Assembly (NCBI GenBank): GCA_963573305.1
Contig: OY754339.1
Coordinates: forward strand, 90,799,838-90,863,837
Length of the DNA stretch: 64,000 bases
DNA from: Pyrrhosoma nymphula
Taxonomy: Eukaryota > Arthropoda > Insecta > Odonata > Coenagrionidae
Direction: 5' to 3'
Position 1 is the first letter of the stretch; every line of letters starts with the position of its first letter. This document shows, one piece after another, positions 47,005-59,706 of this stretch. The notes under the pieces were generated by a model, which worked only from the letters and a program-made list of their open reading frames with translations, was not told the origin of the DNA and did not search any database. The position numbers and the translations under genes are program-made.

Positions 47005-47590
47005 TTATTAGAGAATAATCTTAGAACATGTAGGCACATTTAAAGTGAGAGTAGAATAACTGCGACCACTTCTTGGGCCCCTGGCAAATAATGGCTGATC
47101 CTTTACGGTGCTGCAACAGGTCTGCTGTTTGCGTAGATCTTTTTTCTCCCACAATTAGATTGGAAGGAAATGAGGTCAAGTTGGCTTTAAGAAATAGCTG
47201 TCCGTGAAATATATCATTCGACAACTATGGATGGAAAAACTTACATCTAGAGTAAATAACTATTGTTTTACATGGCGTAATTCGTGAAAAATCGGGTTAG
47301 CATAATGATGAACAACAAAGAAATAAAATGCTTAATAGAATACGGTTTCTGTGGTACCCACCGTACTAATAAAATATCTCGAGGGCTTTAGTACGACTTC
47401 CGGCAGTGGCGAAATTTTGCTTAGTCGCTTAAATCCACTCTGAATTGCCAAATGAAGAGTACACCATTCTGACTCTTGATCAGGACTGGTTTTTCAGCAT
47501 TATAGATCCACTACACTGGGGAGAGGATTCATCTTCAAACAACTCGTTGGAGGGAAAGAGCAACCTTTGCATAAAATCTTCTTCTTTATG
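47005..47590. other. No recognised feature
   Basis: No motif or repeat partner recognised. Confidence 0.4.
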
Positions 47591-47670
47591 CATAAAAATT
47601 CTGCCTGCGTCTGTTTGTGCACGCGAAATTCGAAAAGCAGTCGGTTGATTGACTTGAAATTTGAACCTTG
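47591..47670 (+). repeat. Helitron-like 5' block fragment
   Basis: The order 'tgcgtctgtttgtgcacgcg', 'agtcggttgattgacttgaa', 'atttgaacc' resembles the block at 18253-18310 ('tctgtctgttgc', 'cacgc', 'gaccgattaagctgaaattt'). No 3' end was found nearby. Confidence 0.4.
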
Positions 47671-48410
47671 TTTCGTGAATAATGAAATAGGCAGTAATGA
47701 AATAGGCAAGTACCCACATACATTCGGGTCCCTCGTCAAAGTTGGGCTCCTCGCCGGTCACCTGCCTACTTTGCCTAGGCAGAAGTTCGCCGCCGAATTC
47801 TACTACCAACTGGCTAACCCTCTCCGTGACGTACGCCGTATTTAATTGAGATTTTACGGCTATAATTTAAGTTTTTCACTAAACGACCCAATAATTGGAA
47901 TTCTTGTGATGGACACAAGAAAGCATGTTTGTATTTTTCTGACATGAATGCGGTAAATGATGGCACTGAGCGCGAAGTAGCACTTACTCAGGAGTATTTT
48001 GAAAGCGTGATAGCTGAGGAAAATTTGATAAATCTCCTAATTGTAACTCATAACGCAAGAAAGGAAACCAGGAAATGCACCAAAATCCCTGTCTCTAAGC
48101 CTATATTTGGTTAAAAACACCTAAAAACATTGTTTTAAAGTCATTTTGCGAATTAAAACATACTTTCACCAAAAATTTACTTTATTTATTATGGTCGTTC
48201 TGTATCTCCATTGAACTGACCCAGTGGCACGGAGAAAAATCATCCGAATACGCTTTAATTTGGTGTACACATTAACTAGTACAAAACGAAAGATTTAACA
48301 AAGATTTCACTACCAAATTCCACATTTTGCGTTTCAAGCCCATATAATGGAAACCCTAACGTACGGTTCTGTTCATCCTTATGCCACAAGCTTTTGATAC
48401 TAGTGTAAAG
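47671..48410. other. No recognised feature
   Basis: AT-rich, with short open frames only. Confidence 0.4.
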
Positions 48411-48955
48411 CCCGTTTTACACGATACATTATCCAGCACAAGACCTAGTATGATAGCTGGTACTTGATCTTGAGGACGAAACCCAGTATGATAGAAACCG
48501 TGATAGAAGGTTTCACACGATCATTGAACTTGTGCTTGCGAGGAAGCGGTACTGTCGTCCACTGTTGCGAACTGTTAAAAGAAAATGGAAAATTTCCATG
48601 AAAGAAGGCAACTTTTGGCTGCAGCAGTAATAGCCGGGATTGCCGAGACATTTTCACCGCACATTGATTTCACCGCCAAAGAGTGTGTAACACACGCTAT
48701 AAAGTGAGGCGCTGATGAAAAAAGTGAAGATCGCACTGCGACTGTAAAAGCTAACGTGATTGGTAGGCGGCTACTAGGGTCTGCTGGGAGCTAGCAGCAA
48801 ACTAGTACCGCGTCAATTACGAAATCAAGTAGCCCAGCGAGTATAATAGCTATCATGCTTGTTAGCCAGCATACCGGTTCTATACCACACGGTAGCTATC
48901 ATATTAGCGAGTATCCTCGACCATGTGCTGGATCAAGTATCGTGTGAGTCTCGTT
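48411..48955 (+). mobile_element. Harbinger-like MITE with a residual 40-codon ORF
   Basis: Inverted ends: CACGATACATTATCCAGCAC (48420-48439) mirrors 48925-48947, which read inward as CACACGATACTTGATCCAGC. The outermost bases (CCCGTTT and CGAGACT) match poorly and no target duplication is certain. Inside, 48585-48707 encodes a 40-residue peptide starting MENFHERRQLLAAAVIAG. It might be the remains of the parent element's second ORF, but I cannot name it. Confidence 0.6.
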
Positions 48956-49750
48956 TGGACCTTGGAGGTAGCAATTCCGTGCACCGTAAGGGATCCACCG
49001 CGGGAGACGGCACCTCGAGTTCCGAGAGTAATTTACCAATCCGGTCGCAGTAAACGCGTGCTTACTCCCGTGCGAACCAAATAAACGGAGAGGGTCTACA
49101 CCCAAAGTGAATAGAGAAGGTGGTCTCTGCTGAACGGGAAAATAATGGCCGATGAGTCCAGTGACGTCATTGTATTCCTGCGTCGACTGTCTGGCTCACT
49201 AAGGCTCCCAGCACGATGTGGTTTAGTCTTTAGCAAGGAGGAAGAAGAAAGAAGACAACTTTGTGATAGAAATACTAAGAAGAAAATAACAATTGTAAAG
49301 CAAGCAAAGAAAATCGCAAGACACCCGATGAAGAAATCAAAGGAGAAAACCAAATAATTTTTTTTTTAATAATAATACACTTGGTAAAATTAAATGTAAT
49401 GAAAAACATTGAAACTTGAAGTACACTAGAAAAATATGAACCAATTGTTAAAAAAAGTAAAATGTAGAAAATTGGGGGTTAAATAATAGGTACCCCAAAT
49501 ATTATTGTAATTGAAAAAATAAAGAGGAGCTCCGCTCTACCCTTTCAAGGAAAGACGGAGTGGGAGGGAATTGGTGTTCCAATTCTCTCCCTTTTAATAA
49601 AAAAAAAATAATAAAAAATAAATCCATTGTGAACCTTGATGACCATGCTCTTGCTGCTTAAAATTGAGTGGTTTTTTACAATAATTCAGTCAACTTGATT
49701 CCTTCAGGGTTGAAAGTAGCATTTAAATTGTAACAGGCTCTTTTTCTGGC
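48956..49750 (+). other. Unassigned; possible retroelement 3' end
   Basis: An open frame at 49145-49354 gives a 70-residue peptide whose C-terminal half is very rich in lysine and glutamate (residues 31-70). It is followed by an A-rich UTR with a hairpin (GGGAGGGAATTGG with CCAATTCTCTCCC, 49561-49591) and A-rich ends at 49598-49622. This looks like the 3' end of an unrecognised retroelement. No domain is identified. Confidence 0.35.
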
Positions 49751-49862
49751 GAGAAATTCCAGGGAATAGGTGTAGCGTGGCTGTTTGCTCCAACAGCTAC
49801 TACAAAAAGAAAATTTCAGAGAATGGCGATACCGTTTCATATTTTAGATTTCCGTCTGATTC
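49750..49862 (+). pseudogene. THAP-domain fragment
   Basis: The frame reads CSVAVCSNSYYKK (C-x4-C zinc ligands) and then DTVSYFRFPSD, the conserved aromatic/FP box of THAP domains. It stops matching after residue 30, before the expected tryptophan helix and the C-x2-H ligands, and has no ATG. Either an exon of a THAP gene or a decayed P-element relic is possible. It is not a piece of the 13-kb element, because the residues differ. Confidence 0.6.
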
Positions 49863-52800
49863 TTCCAACAATTGTCTTATACATCTATGTACTACCCTGT
49901 GTAATTTTTTGTGTTATGTAACTTATTCCATCATCCTAATTTTGTCACGCAGTGAATCGTAGAAAGCGATCCTGAAAATTCTGTCAACCCCGCAGCGGTA
50001 CGCGTCATCTGAGGTATGACATTGAGCTACAATGTCATGTTATTTAACTGATCCATACGCTGTGGGAGTGCAACTAATGATATTTTTCCGCACCGTACTT
50101 CACCTAACTGACAATTTACTTATTAATGCATTATGCACCCCATGTGGCCTTCAACACTAATTAGAATCTCGTAGACGACTCGCGATCTCTGGCGTTTGCG
50201 AGTTCAGTGATTCTTGAAATCTGTTGGAATAGCGTCAAGGAAACGAAAGTTTCGCATTGAATTCAAATTTGTTTTTACAGCTGGGTTATTGAAAATAAAT
50301 AAATCGTTTTCCGCGATAGGTATTATAGCATTGTGTATCCGATTACTGTGATAAGATATGAACCTATATTTACAAGTTTATTTAGCAGAATAAGGTACAC
50401 CTTCGCACTTTCCAACCCCCTTCATCGCACTTGTGCCGCTGGTTTTGGCCAAAAATTCCTGATTAGTCAATAAAAATATCCCGGTTAATGCATTTAATTC
50501 ATACTTTTGGCATTCATAACAACTATTGATAGCCATAGACGGCTTGAAAACCAAACCATACAGGCTAACGTTGTCCATTTCCTAGCGAATACGGGTTGTG
50601 GCCTGGGGGTTATTTTGTAATCTCATCTATTTAATGACTCTTTGCGGGAAGGCGGGAGATCCGTTATGCTCTCTTAATGATCGGCTCACGATCGGACAAG
50701 ATCCAATTGTGGCTCCATTTCACGCTCCTAGCGACAGGTGAGATGGAACTAGTGAAATGCGGAGCCAAATGAATGGGATCAAGAGTTGAAAGACACGGAT
50801 CAAGAGTCGAAAGAGCGGATGAATCAAATAAATAGACCGGCAGTTCACCGCTTGAGAGCCGAAGATGGTCACGCTGCCTGGGTGGTGAAGTTGAACAACG
50901 AAAAATAACGTAATTTTTCGTATTTTATGACGTATTCTCACTTAAGTGAGATTACAAAACAACCCCCCTGGACGTCTGAGGTGGGAATACAGTGACGTCA
51001 CGCGACTCACCCGTCCCAGCTGAGACCACCTCCCTCTCTCTATTCACTATTCACCTTGGTCTATACCGACTGGTCTATGTAAGCCAAAACGGGTTTAAGA
51101 GAATTACGGCGTCGTGACAGGTCTTTCTTTAAATCCCTACTGTATCGCCGGACAGCCAGGCCTCACGAGACGTTAGACGGGGATGGGATAAAGGCTGAAG
51201 GAAAAAAGTTTCTGAATGGGTTGGAGAGGCAGGGACATCAGTAAAAGGGTTCGAAGCTGTGGCGTCAGCTGGTGTAACCGGTCGTTACCATTAGCAACGC
51301 AGAATAAAAGGAAGGGGTTGAATAGGAGAGAGCAATAAGGTGACAAAACTTACCGAGAATGGGCGATAGTGCTGCTGGTGAAGTTAAAGGGTTATTGGAT
51401 TTGGCGCGGGGGTACAGATGGCTCTCTCTCAAAACGGGAGCCAGGAATAAGGCACTGAAGAAAAGGCAGAAGAGATAGATTTAAATGAGGTAGATGAATG
51501 CAGATAATGATATTTTGTAACAAGTAGAGGAAATGTTTCGCGTCAAAATGTTACATTTGACTCCTTGGAGGCGGAAGATATGTACATATAAGAGCTGATT
51601 TGTGAGAATTAGCACGGAATTGGATTATTACCGGAAACCTCATATGTCTGGTGCGTAATGTCCTCGTTGGATAAACTAAATACTGCCGGCTGTCATCCCA
51701 GGAAGAGTGTGGAAAAATGTTCTCTCATTGTAGTTTACAGTTCTAACAGACGGATCAATTGCAACACGAAATCCCTAAAAACTGAAGTGCCACTAAATTG
51801 TGTATAGAAATGTGTATGCAAATGGTGTTTTTGTATAAAATATGCTAACAAAAACATTTCACAATGAATCGGAAGTGACATGCATACGAGAAAAGGAGAT
51901 GTTACCAACAAAAAACAACAAACAGTGAAGATGGAGGCTCCAGTGACATTTCCAAGACATGATTGAACAAGAACTTTCACCAATAGCAGTCGCCATCATC
52001 TTCAAACATTCAATAAATGCAACAGTTCTGAAAATTTAAATCCCTCGGTATCGGTTCCCTTATAACAGATAAATGAATCAAAAGTTCTTCATCACAGTCC
52101 ATCGTCATTACGTAAAACAGCAGTTCACATATGTCGGCCATGGTACTCGGGCACTACGTACCGTAATGGCCGGCGTAAAGGTTGTACGTCGGCAATATTT
52201 ATGATTCGATTTGCCTAACAAAATAAGGCCCTTGAACAAGTCGTCAAAGAGGTATATAAAAATTGAGAATTGTATTATTTGAGAACAGAAATAGAGAGTA
52301 AAAGCAGATGGATCATGCATTGTATGCGGATAATTATAATTAAAACGTGTTGGCCAGATGAGTGAAAGAGTGACACACCAACCACCTGAGTAAACGCAAA
52401 CGTGCATCAAGTACATGATTATAATAGCTAGCATTTGATAATGCCTTCGATGAGACAATAGCTGTCAATGCCTGAGATACAATGATTAAAAACACTCATA
52501 AGAGAAATAAAGTGCTTTCTTCTGGATTTTAGATGAAACATATTGTTTTCGAACTTCCCTATTCATTTCTTTGCCGTAGCATTTTTATCCATTCCTGATA
52601 AAAGTATCAGACTCAAGATGTGAGCATCGAGGTAACCATGGATACTAGAATTAAAGGATAGCATACTCCCAACTTCAGCGTGATACCTTTTTTGAAGCTG
52701 CTGCCAACTGGCATGAGTGAGTCACTTGAATCAGATGATCCCTATGTTAGCAAACGTATTTTCGCTTCTTTCAATTTCGAACTTAAAGAAATTACGCCGA

Positions 52801-52995
52801 GTTAGGACGAAACTAATGATTTTGTTAATCAAACGGTAATGTTAGAACGATTAAGACTACAAAACAAAATCATTAGCGTCAGTATGGGTAATGAGCGTAA
52901 TTCACGAGTTCTTGAATTCGGTAAAACATACTTTCATTGATCACATCAAAGAAATTTACATCACGTAGATTCGATACTCCAATGAGGAAAAATCA
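49863..52995. other. No recognised feature
   Basis: About 3.1 kb without recognised repeats or domains. A small inverted pair, GGCTCCATTTCAC and GTGAAATGCGGAGCC, lies at 50710-50766. The longest open frame is 116 codons on the minus strand (52108-52458), with hydrophobic stretches but no known family. Confidence 0.45.
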
Positions 52996-53190
52996 TTCGC
53001 CTAGACCGGGGTTCGAACCCAGATCCCTGAATTTTGCTCCCGGATCCCTGTATTGCAAAATTGAGGGATCCGGGTTCGAATCCCGGTCAAGGCGAATATG
53101 TGGAATCCTCTGTGGAATATCGCACTTCTGTGCAATTGCGGGTGACACCGTAAAGTTCAATACCGTGGCTAGTCCCGGCAACCTCAAAAT
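52996..53190 (+). repeat. tRNA-derived SINE with inverted head, copy 2
   Basis: The left arm 52996-53029 is the near-perfect complement of 53064-53096; each contains a B box (GGTTCGAATCCC on the plus strand, GGGTTCGAACCC on the other). The body after 53097 ('tctgtggaatat', 'gcac', 'ggtgac', 'caataccgtgg') matches copy 1 at 24651-24850. Confidence 0.78.
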
Positions 53191-55603
53191 CGATCACAAA
53201 GAGAAGAAAAACCAAAATCTGTCAAATAAGTAAAGAGGTCTGCAATGAATACAAAGGTAATCATCAGCATCGACCATGCCTTGCCACACGGTGACGTGAA
53301 GAGTACAAGAGAGTGTTTACATTAGCATTAAACAAGTTTCTGTTCTTCACACCTAAAATTTTGTACCTTCTCACGGTTGTGGAATACCCTGTGGAGCATC
53401 GAGGAGCAAAGCAAGATCTTTTACCAATTTTTAGTCGAGCAATCAATCTTTTTCTAAAACAAAAATCGGAAATCCCCACAAGTCGCCAATCGTAAAAAAG
53501 TGACAATATGCCTCACTACTGCCACCTATCGAACGGCCTCAAAAAATTAAACAAAAAAACAATGAAAGCGCACTGAACCTGGCTGAGCTGGAAGTAACAT
53601 TACAAACGCGTTGACATCGAAACGTACAGATGTTGTTGCTCTGACGGACAGCGATCTCAGCGGCACATTGGGAGCAAAAGAGCAGTCGGGGATGAAGCAT
53701 CAAGTGAGCGAGGGGGATGAAAGGGAGGCGGCGTGAGACCTGGGGGAAGGGGGGTGAGGTTGGATGATGGTCCCCTTGAACGGAAGGGGTGGACCAGAGA
53801 GGGATTAGGGGGGCGGGATGCTGTGTGTGAGCAGACGGCGGGAGGGAAATGAAAGAGGCGACGTAAGCTTACGTCACTGCGGCCGGAGAATAATATACTC
53901 GTAATGGGGGATAATGATGATCCGAGGGAGAAATGGGATGCGGGAGGTCGTAGTTAAGGGAAAGGGAGAGGAAGGGGTTGTCTAGGAGAAGAGGGTGGGA
54001 GGTTGTGGTTGGGGGCAATGTCATTTTTTTCCGTGAGATGTCAGGATAGGAAGGGGTTGGGAATCACCGCAAGATTTCCCACAGGTTCCTACGCTATGGG
54101 TATTATGATAGAAATCTCTTTCTGAAAAATAATCACTGCTTGGAAGATAGAAATTAAGCGAAATCTCTAGCACAATGCTTGGATCTGAGAAAGAGAAAAA
54201 GGGAGGAAATGGGTTCAATTATTGAGATGAAGAGTGGAAGAAAGGGTTACAACTGTCTGTCTTTTCCTATATAAATTTAGTCGATAGTAAATATTCGAAC
54301 GCATGGAGCATGAGCCTTGAAAAAAAAGAATGAGTAATTACACTTTGAATAAGTATGATGCGACAACTTAATGTCTATGTAATGATTTCACGAGAAACGA
54401 AAATTCCTAACTAGCTGTGTGAAAGACGCCGACTATCAGGTTTTGATATAGGTCAAAAATACGAATAAAATATGAAAATGGCTTGCCCATTTCATTCATT
54501 CACGTACTTTAGTAATAAAATAGTTCCAAGATAAAAAATGAGCATTATTCCTGAATTCTTCCTGATATAAATGCTGCTGCAGGAACTGCCACAGATGGAA
54601 TTAGTAATCAATAGGTTGCTATGGCAGTGGAAATCATCCAGAACCTGTAAAATTGTCCCGTTACATTTAAATTTTAAGTAGAAAAACGTGGACGATACCA
54701 TGAGTACGATAGAAATATAATAAATATGAAAGTGCTGATGAATCATGAGTGCAATGTGAAAAAGAGAAATGGTAACGCGAAATGCTTATCTTTAACTAAG
54801 TCATAAAAATATGCAATTAGTTTTTTTTTAATTGTATAAAGACAGGTAGCGGTATAACTTACTTAATTGTGCGTCTAAAAATTCTCGCGAGCTATTAAAA
54901 TGTTGAAATAGTTAAAATATATCCAAATGCTTGTAAAATTATAATGTATCTACTCGTTTTCTACGAAATTACAACAACTAGTTCACTAATTTAAGATTTC
55001 ATTGCTTTTGAAATCAGCCGCTTAAAATAAAAAAAATAAGGCAGTAAAAATATGCACAACAGGAGTTCGTCGTCCCTCAAATTTCAGGGAAATCATAAAT
55101 ACCCCCTCAGGGTTGAGTAAAACTTCATATTTTCATCGTAAAGTCTCCACAACAAAGAAAAGGCTTAATCCAGAATATGACGAGTTGGAATGGGATGAGT
55201 AGCGGTGTGGAACAGATCAACCCCATATCCTGCTCACCGCTAACCGTCATGATGTTGTTTCTTTCAACATTATTTTCAATTTAAATTTACTACCCAGTGA
55301 ATGAGTTCAAAAGACGTTTTACTGAAAGAATTTCGTTTTCCAGCCACGTCATCTTCCTGAGTCCCCCAACTTATAAAATGATTTCGTCAACTCTGCGGGT
55401 GACAATTATCCCTGAAAAAATTTCCCCCTGCTCAATTCGTTTCTTTGCGGGAATAAAGAGATTTATGGAAAGATATCTTGAGGAAAATTGGGTTCACAGA
55501 GCGATCTTAATTTTTTTTATCCCGGTAACCATCGTCAAATACAACAAAATTTAAATGCTCTGAGCAACTGACCACTGCGGAAAATGCTGAGGTCTTAACT
55601 AAC
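53191..55603. other. No recognised feature
   Basis: Includes a G-rich patch (53690-54050). No coding or repeat signal identified. Confidence 0.45.
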
Positions 55604-55672
55604 TCATTTTATTCTTAATTCAAGACAAATTTCAGCGGGGTTTTATACGAAAAAAGTAGTTCTTCTCGTCCC
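55604..55672. repeat. Fragment of the tRNA-related SINE family (copy 3)
   Basis: 'aattcaagacaaatttcagc' then 'ggggttttata' and 'agtagttcttctcgtc' match 32975-33045 in the intact copy. Confidence 0.65.
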
Positions 55673-56359
55673 TTGGAAAATTACATAATTTCAATTGCAT
55701 ACTCGGCAACGAAACCCATAAGCAATAATAGCAAGCAAACATAACATATAATTTAGCATAGGAAGTACCAAATAGAGTTTCATCATATTATCATTGCTGA
55801 TCAACCGAATCTATCAAGAGCTAAATTTTCAAATGGCTAGTGTAAGATGAAGGATACAATCTAACTCGAAAAAAATATTTGCACTCAAAAAAGATTGTTA
55901 ACTGTGAAGGACTACGCTTTGAAATCATTGGTATATGCATCTTTTATGATACCAGAGGATACTGTGGACAAAAAAATGAAAGCTTTTTAATCTGCGAGAT
56001 GAATTTGTACTCACTCGAGGCGATGCAAACCCAGGACTAGAAATCTTCCCCACACCGGAATAGTAATATGCGACGCTGAAGAGCATATCGGTTCCATGAG
56101 TTTTGACTGGTGTGAACCTGAGGAAACAGCATCTGGCATCAATAAAACAAGTCATTTTTGCGTTAAATAGGAAATCATTACTATCTCTCACAAAACTGGG
56201 AAATGAATAACTCATAATAATTGGCAGGCCCCTCTTGCATACTCTGTATAATGATTACTACTATGACAATGATTACTATTATTTGCATTCTATTAGATAA
56301 TATCTATACGAATGATTGAATGGCTATTTGAGGAGGCGATCGACAAGTGAGGTTGGTAA
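55673..56359. other. No recognised feature
   Basis: AT-rich, with short open frames only. Confidence 0.4.
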
Positions 56360-56770
56360 GGGAATAGAATAGCAAAAAGGTTTATTGTCCTAGGAGAATT
56401 TGCTCCTATGGGACAAGATTTTACATATTAACATATCTTAGTTCCTCTACGCAATACAATGGCAAAAATATACAAAACATGCACATATTGGTTTAAATTC
56501 CTCAGAGATGAAAACATGTTTTACAAATGAAGGGAAACGAAAACGAAAAGTGTGTGCTATTTAGCACATTATTATAATTCACAAACAAAAATATTATAGC
56601 AATGAGTATTATAACATAGGATTAATAATAGTAAACAAAATGCAAAACATTCAAATGTTGATCCCAATTTTCCAAAGTTATAACATATTATACAACTAAA
56701 GGGAATTAAAAGTGTGTTACCTAGTGCATTATATAATTTAAATTAAAATATATAATCAATTAGAAAAATG
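56360..56770 (-). repeat. Retroelement 3' UTR-like sequence with internal duplication
   Basis: On the minus strand, 'tcccataggagcaaattctc' and 'ctaggacaataaacc' (56417-56380) look like a retroelement 3' terminus with an AATAAA signal. Upstream of it, two diverged copies of about 160-190 bp follow each other (56440-56600 and 56615-56765), sharing 'aaagggaa', 'aaaagtgtgt' and 'gcattat'. Confidence 0.45.
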
Positions 56771-56999
56771 ACTTATACCTTAATTGTTTGAACTACAAAC
56801 TTTTTTAAGCCAATGACATACAGATTTTTATGTTATAACAATACATATTGTAATACATAGCAGTAGCTATTAAAATACCCATATAGCAGTATCTACATAT
56901 GGTTAATGATATCAAAAAGAGAGGGAAAGATTTTTTTGGGAATGGAGGAAGGGTAATGAAAAATTCGGCCTTGAAATTCGCCTGCTCTTAACAAAAGGC

Positions 57000-57680
57000 G
57001 CCAAGTGGACCACTATTTAACGTCCCATCCGAGGGACGGAGTACCTCACTGAGGGATACCCTAACAGCACCTAAGTAAGGATCAGAATATACTCCGAGAA
57101 ATCTCCACTGCCGTAGGTTTCAAATTCGGGCTCTCAGGACGGGAAGCCAGTCCAGTGGCCGTAAATCGCGCCAATCCCATTGACAGAAAATAGTATCGCA
57201 AATATAATCCCTCATTCATTGGTTGTTCAACCCTCAATTCCTCCCTATCTAATAGGTCCTCCTCAGAGAAAGTGAAAGCCTCATTAGCAAATTTTGTTTC
57301 TTTTAGCTCAACCCCGCACGCCAAAATTCTACAAAAAACTTATATTCTTGAGCGACCTTAGATTTGGTTCCACCAAACTTTCCAGCATAAAATTCTCCTC
57401 GGCCCTTGCAAGATATTAACTTTTAAAATTAACTCACTGGTAGTATTACACACGGTTCAAGGTTTTTCCTTAGTTTCAGATCAAAGTACATAACAGCTCT
57501 TTCTCATAGCGAACGTAATTTGTCTCGGTCGGGAATGCCTGTGCCACCGTGTCTAATGTCGGCAATTAATTGACTGCATTTCTATCAACTGCGCCATTAT
57601 CTTGGACGCAGTCAAGATATGAGGCAAAGGAAACTAGCCACCGTCAGAAACGGAAAATCTCAGAAATAAACTTACTTCAA
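57000..57680 (+). repeat. Interspersed repeat of unknown type, copy 1
   Basis: The part 57250-57330 matches 61420-61490, and 57425-57680 matches 63300-63520, including 'ttctcatagcgaacg', 'cggtcgggaatgcctgt' and 'tctaatgtcggcaatta'. An additional unit at 57026-57060 (CGTCCCATCCGAGGGACG hairpin) precedes it. No coding sequence. Confidence 0.65.
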
Positions 57681-57681
57681 A

Positions 57682-57989
57682 AGCTCTTCTTATGCACTTT
57701 CCTCTTTATTTTGTTTATGTATTTAACCCTTCGTAATCCTCTTGGGATTTTTCCCTTCATTTTTCCTTCAGTAATCTCTGACTTCAAGAATACGCAGTAC
57801 ATAATGTTGTGTTGAAATTGCCACCCAGAGCATGAAATGTAGCTGCACAGTAACGTTCCAAAGCCGACAACAGGCAGGCAGGCAGGCTGTTTAACTACGC
57901 ATTGCGCATTTTTCCACGTCTTCTCACCTTACGCTGCTTGACGTTGGTGGGACGTATATGGAAAATGGTGATATAGCGAGTAGGATGTT
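57682..57989. other. No recognised feature
   Basis: A short (GGCA)4 run is at about 57868-57886. Nothing else identified. Confidence 0.4.
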
Positions 57990-58375
57990 ATGTTTTTTTT
58001 TATTGTGGAGTTGCTACTTTTGGATTATTTTAATTTTCGTTAGTGCAGGTTGTTATTTGTAAATTGGTGGGATTGGGACATTTTAGTTTTGGCTTCATAC
58101 GCGGTTTACTGATGGTTTTCTATGGCGAATTTGGTACGATTGTGTATAAAGTGGCGGTTTTTCGTCGTAGTTCCATATGTTATCTATTGTCGGATTCCCT
58201 AAGATGCCAAAAGATTTTGAAAAGGATGTGGCTATAAAGTGGATGTACGATGCGATGTTGGGAATGTTGAGGTTATTGCGAATACACTCATTACTTACAT
58301 ACAAGGAGGCGTTAGTGATTGTTTGTATAATTTTATTTTGGAGGGTTTGTAAATATTTCATCTGCAATGTTGATG
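57990..58375 (-). pseudogene. Jockey-type non-LTR retrotransposon, 3' end
   Basis: The minus-strand open frame 58367-58095 (90 codons) reads LQTLQNKIIQTITNASLYV, then IRNNLNIPNI and YDEKPPLYTQSYQIRHRKP. This is the typical end of Jockey-clade ORF2 (LQ..QNK..R.I..APWYV.N..I..DL.IP). About 95 bp of UTR follow on the minus strand, with an AATAAAAAAAAA tail at about 58003-57992, as expected for a 5'-truncated insertion. Confidence 0.78.
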
Positions 58376-58889
58376 CCGTGACCTAGATGAGGTAGCATAA
58401 TGAATTATAAGGGGCAATGGGAAGTCGGGTAGAATAAGATAGCAGAGTTGATTGAATCGGCAAAAGGGTTCCAAAAGGGAGGCGGGATGTTTACTATCAG
58501 GGGGGGGGGGGTAGACGGTCCCTGTTGATGAATGGAGAAAGGGAGATGGCGAGGCGTCAATGAAGAGACTGAGGTGACGGGGGTGGGTTGCCTGGTGGGC
58601 GGAGAGGAAGCTCAGTGGATGGCGCCAAGCAGTCAGGGCCGGCTGCCGTCAGACGCCACCGCGGCCGACGAGGACGGCTGGGGAGCGGGTGAAGGGAGGA
58701 AGTGGCTGTTTAAGGCTTGGAGGGGGAAGGGGTCTGCAGCCGGGCGAGGAAAGTGAGGAGTTAAGAGTTGTTCGGGGAGCGGCCGTGAAAACGATGAGGG
58801 CTGAGTAGGGGAAGGGCCGGCTGGAGTGAGGCCGAGGAGCGAATGGGGTAGAATGAGGGGGAAAGGAAAGTAAGGAGTGAGAGGTGAAA
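58376..58889. other. No recognised feature; G-rich
   Basis: G-rich stretch with a run of at least ten G near 58500 and many GGGG words to 58870. The open frame there is compositional. Confidence 0.45.
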
Positions 58890-58935
58890 TTTATTTATTC
58901 ATGCAACAAATCAAGCGCAGACAGACAAGAGGTAA

Positions 58936-59435
58936 GGGGCCATTCAATAACTACGTAAAACGTTTTGGGGGTTGGGGGTTTGGTTCATCTTACATTTACT
59001 TATGTAGGGCAGGAGGTCTGGAACCAATTTACGTAAGATTTATGTCCATCTTGAAACGTTGTATCGTTTCCAAATGAAATTTAGCAGTGACATGCTGAAT
59101 CCGCCCGTTAATGGCGTATTTTCCGTAATCTCACCGCTTTACCAATGCTCCTCCTTCTGTCGCCTGAATGGCTAGCTACATTACCTCCATGCTCAACGAA
59201 TGTGGTACTTCAACACTGCATAATTATATGATATCCAGTGTTCACAGCAGCACGATGGTTTCTATGGAAAGATGAAACTGCAGAAAGTGAGCATTTAACG
59301 AAGAGTAGATACGAATATCTAACGTCTTACGTAAGATTGAGAGGGGAGGGGGTGGGAAAATCTTACATTGTCTTACATAGGAGGAGGGGGGTAAAAAATG
59401 GCATGAATCGTCTTACGTAATACTTGAACGGCCCC
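58936..59435. mobile_element. PIF/Harbinger-like MITE inserted in R1 copy
   Basis: The left end is GGGGCCATTCAATAACTACG and the right end read inward is GGGGCCGTTCAAGTATTACG. TAA flanks both sides (58933-58935 and 59436-59438). It is 500 bp long, with several internal TTACGTAAGA motifs and no ORF. GGGGCC-TTCAA-TTACGTAA termini are a common MITE type. The superfamily call rests on the 3-bp TAA duplication. Confidence 0.8.
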
Positions 59436-59636
59436 TAAGGCGACATACTTAACCACATGGATAAAATGAGAGAAAACTTCAATAAAATAATCCTCTTTTG
59501 TTTAAGAAAGGGATTTATAAAGGAATTAGATAGCTTCGTTAAGAATCAAAAACTCGGGAGAGAGAAATTCGCAGATGAAGAATTCTAAAAACTAGCCTGA
59601 ACGAAGAATCCCATGAAAAGATATAGGTATAAAATT

Positions 59637-59640
<4 letters not shown>

Positions 59641-59706
<66 letters not shown>

